Assembly (NCBI GenBank): GCA_016210125.1
Contig: JACQUS010000198.1
Coordinates: forward strand, 1 to 5,936
DNA length: 5,936 nt
Source of the DNA: Chloroflexota bacterium
GTDB lineage: Bacteria > Chloroflexota > UBA6077 > FW602-bin22 > JACQUS01
Direction of reading: 5' to 3'
The first letter of the stretch is position 1, and every line of letters starts with the position of its first letter. Both the position numbers and the translations under genes were made by a program. Shown here piece after piece: positions 5,841-5,936 of this stretch. The notes beneath the pieces are model-generated. The model was not told the origin of the DNA. It saw only the letters and a program-made list of their open reading frames with translations, and ran no database searches.

Positions 5841-5936
5841 CCACACCCGACCCCTTCGGTTGGGGTCACCCCCAACCCCGCCCCAGGGAGCTACGCCCCC
5901 ACCCCACACCCCCCGGTCAGCCCCCACGCATCCCCA
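5841..5936 (+). repeat. C-rich intergenic tract after mraY, possibly a dispersed repeat
   Basis: After the mraY stop the + strand switches abruptly to runs of four to six C separated by short A/G/T interruptions: 5851-5854, 5869-5873, 5876-5879, 5896-5900, 5902-5905, 5909-5914, 5921-5925 and 5932-5935. The base skew is unlike every gene in the window, which are balanced in G and C. Similar C-rich boilerplate is common between genes in some Chloroflexota genomes, so this may be one copy of a dispersed intergenic family, but only one copy is in view. I see no convincing gene in 5825-5936. Confidence 0.5.
5849..5877 (+). other. Two overlapping, mutually exclusive hairpins downstream of mraY
   Basis: Hairpin A pairs GACCCC (5849-5854) with GGGGTC (5862-5867) around a 7-nt loop. 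Hairpin B pairs GGTTGGGG (5858-5865) with CCCCAACC (5870-5877) around a 4-nt TCAC loop. They share the GGGG at 5862-5865, so only one can form at a time. No T-run follows, so this is not a classical intrinsic terminator. It could act as a weak or Rho-assisted end signal, an mRNA 3' stabiliser, or simply be part of the repeat. Confidence 0.5.

Noticed and set aside
4763..5844. Two long open frames on the - strand opposite mraY (320 and 349 codons)
   Set aside because: The products are compositionally biased with no recognisable domain, and MraY on the + strand carries all its signatures. The frames are open because of GC-rich codon bias.
5849..5877. Rho-independent terminator after mraY
   Set aside because: The stems are GC-rich but are followed by C-runs rather than T-runs, so the standard signature is absent. 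Kept only as alternative hairpins.
5824..5936. Open + strand frame starting with ATG 5824, overlapping the mraY stop (TGATG) and running off the window
   Set aside because: The coupling geometry is suggestive, but the translation is Pro/Thr/Ser-rich (PPTPPQGATPPPHTP) and simply reflects the C-rich tract. No Mur or Fts N-terminal motif is present.

Overview
The window is a GC-rich stretch of a bacterial dcw (division and cell wall) cluster, with every gene on the + strand. The order is the 3' end of mraZ, rsmH (mraW), an ftsL-like gene, ftsI (division transpeptidase), an unrecognised 54-codon gene, murF and mraY, followed by a C-rich non-coding tail. Very high GC, frequent GTG starts, this gene order and the C-rich intergenic tail would fit a Chloroflexota-like genome. 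That placement is an inference with low to moderate confidence; an actinobacterial-type origin seems less likely but is not excluded.

Layout: 1-70 is the mraZ C-terminus. 71-159 is a spacer holding a heptanucleotide tandem repeat (74-108, decaying to about 122) that runs up to and over the upstream candidate starts of rsmH. 160-1101 is rsmH, coupled through TGATG to the ftsL-like gene (1101-1529). A 17-nt gap with a good Shine-Dalgarno leads to ftsI (1547-3268). A GTGA overlap with a strong Shine-Dalgarno leads to the small gene (3265-3429), which sits where murE lies in the usual cluster. A 59-nt gap precedes murF (3489-4868), which overlaps mraY (4865-5824) by ATGA. From 5825 to the end there is no convincing gene. 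That stretch holds two mutually exclusive hairpins and a run of C-tracts that would form a G-quadruplex on the - strand.

The genes form one functional set. MurF makes UDP-MurNAc-pentapeptide and MraY loads it on undecaprenyl phosphate as lipid I. FtsI crosslinks the finished peptidoglycan at the septum, helped by the FtsL-like divisome protein. RsmH methylates the ribosomal decoding centre, and MraZ is the usual regulator of the cluster. No internal promoter or classical terminator is clear, and the overlaps point to one polycistronic, translationally coupled transcript. The most notable points are the missing murE with a small aromatic, basic gene in its place, the heptad array at the mraZ/rsmH junction, and the structured C-rich tail after mraY where murD or ftsW would often follow.
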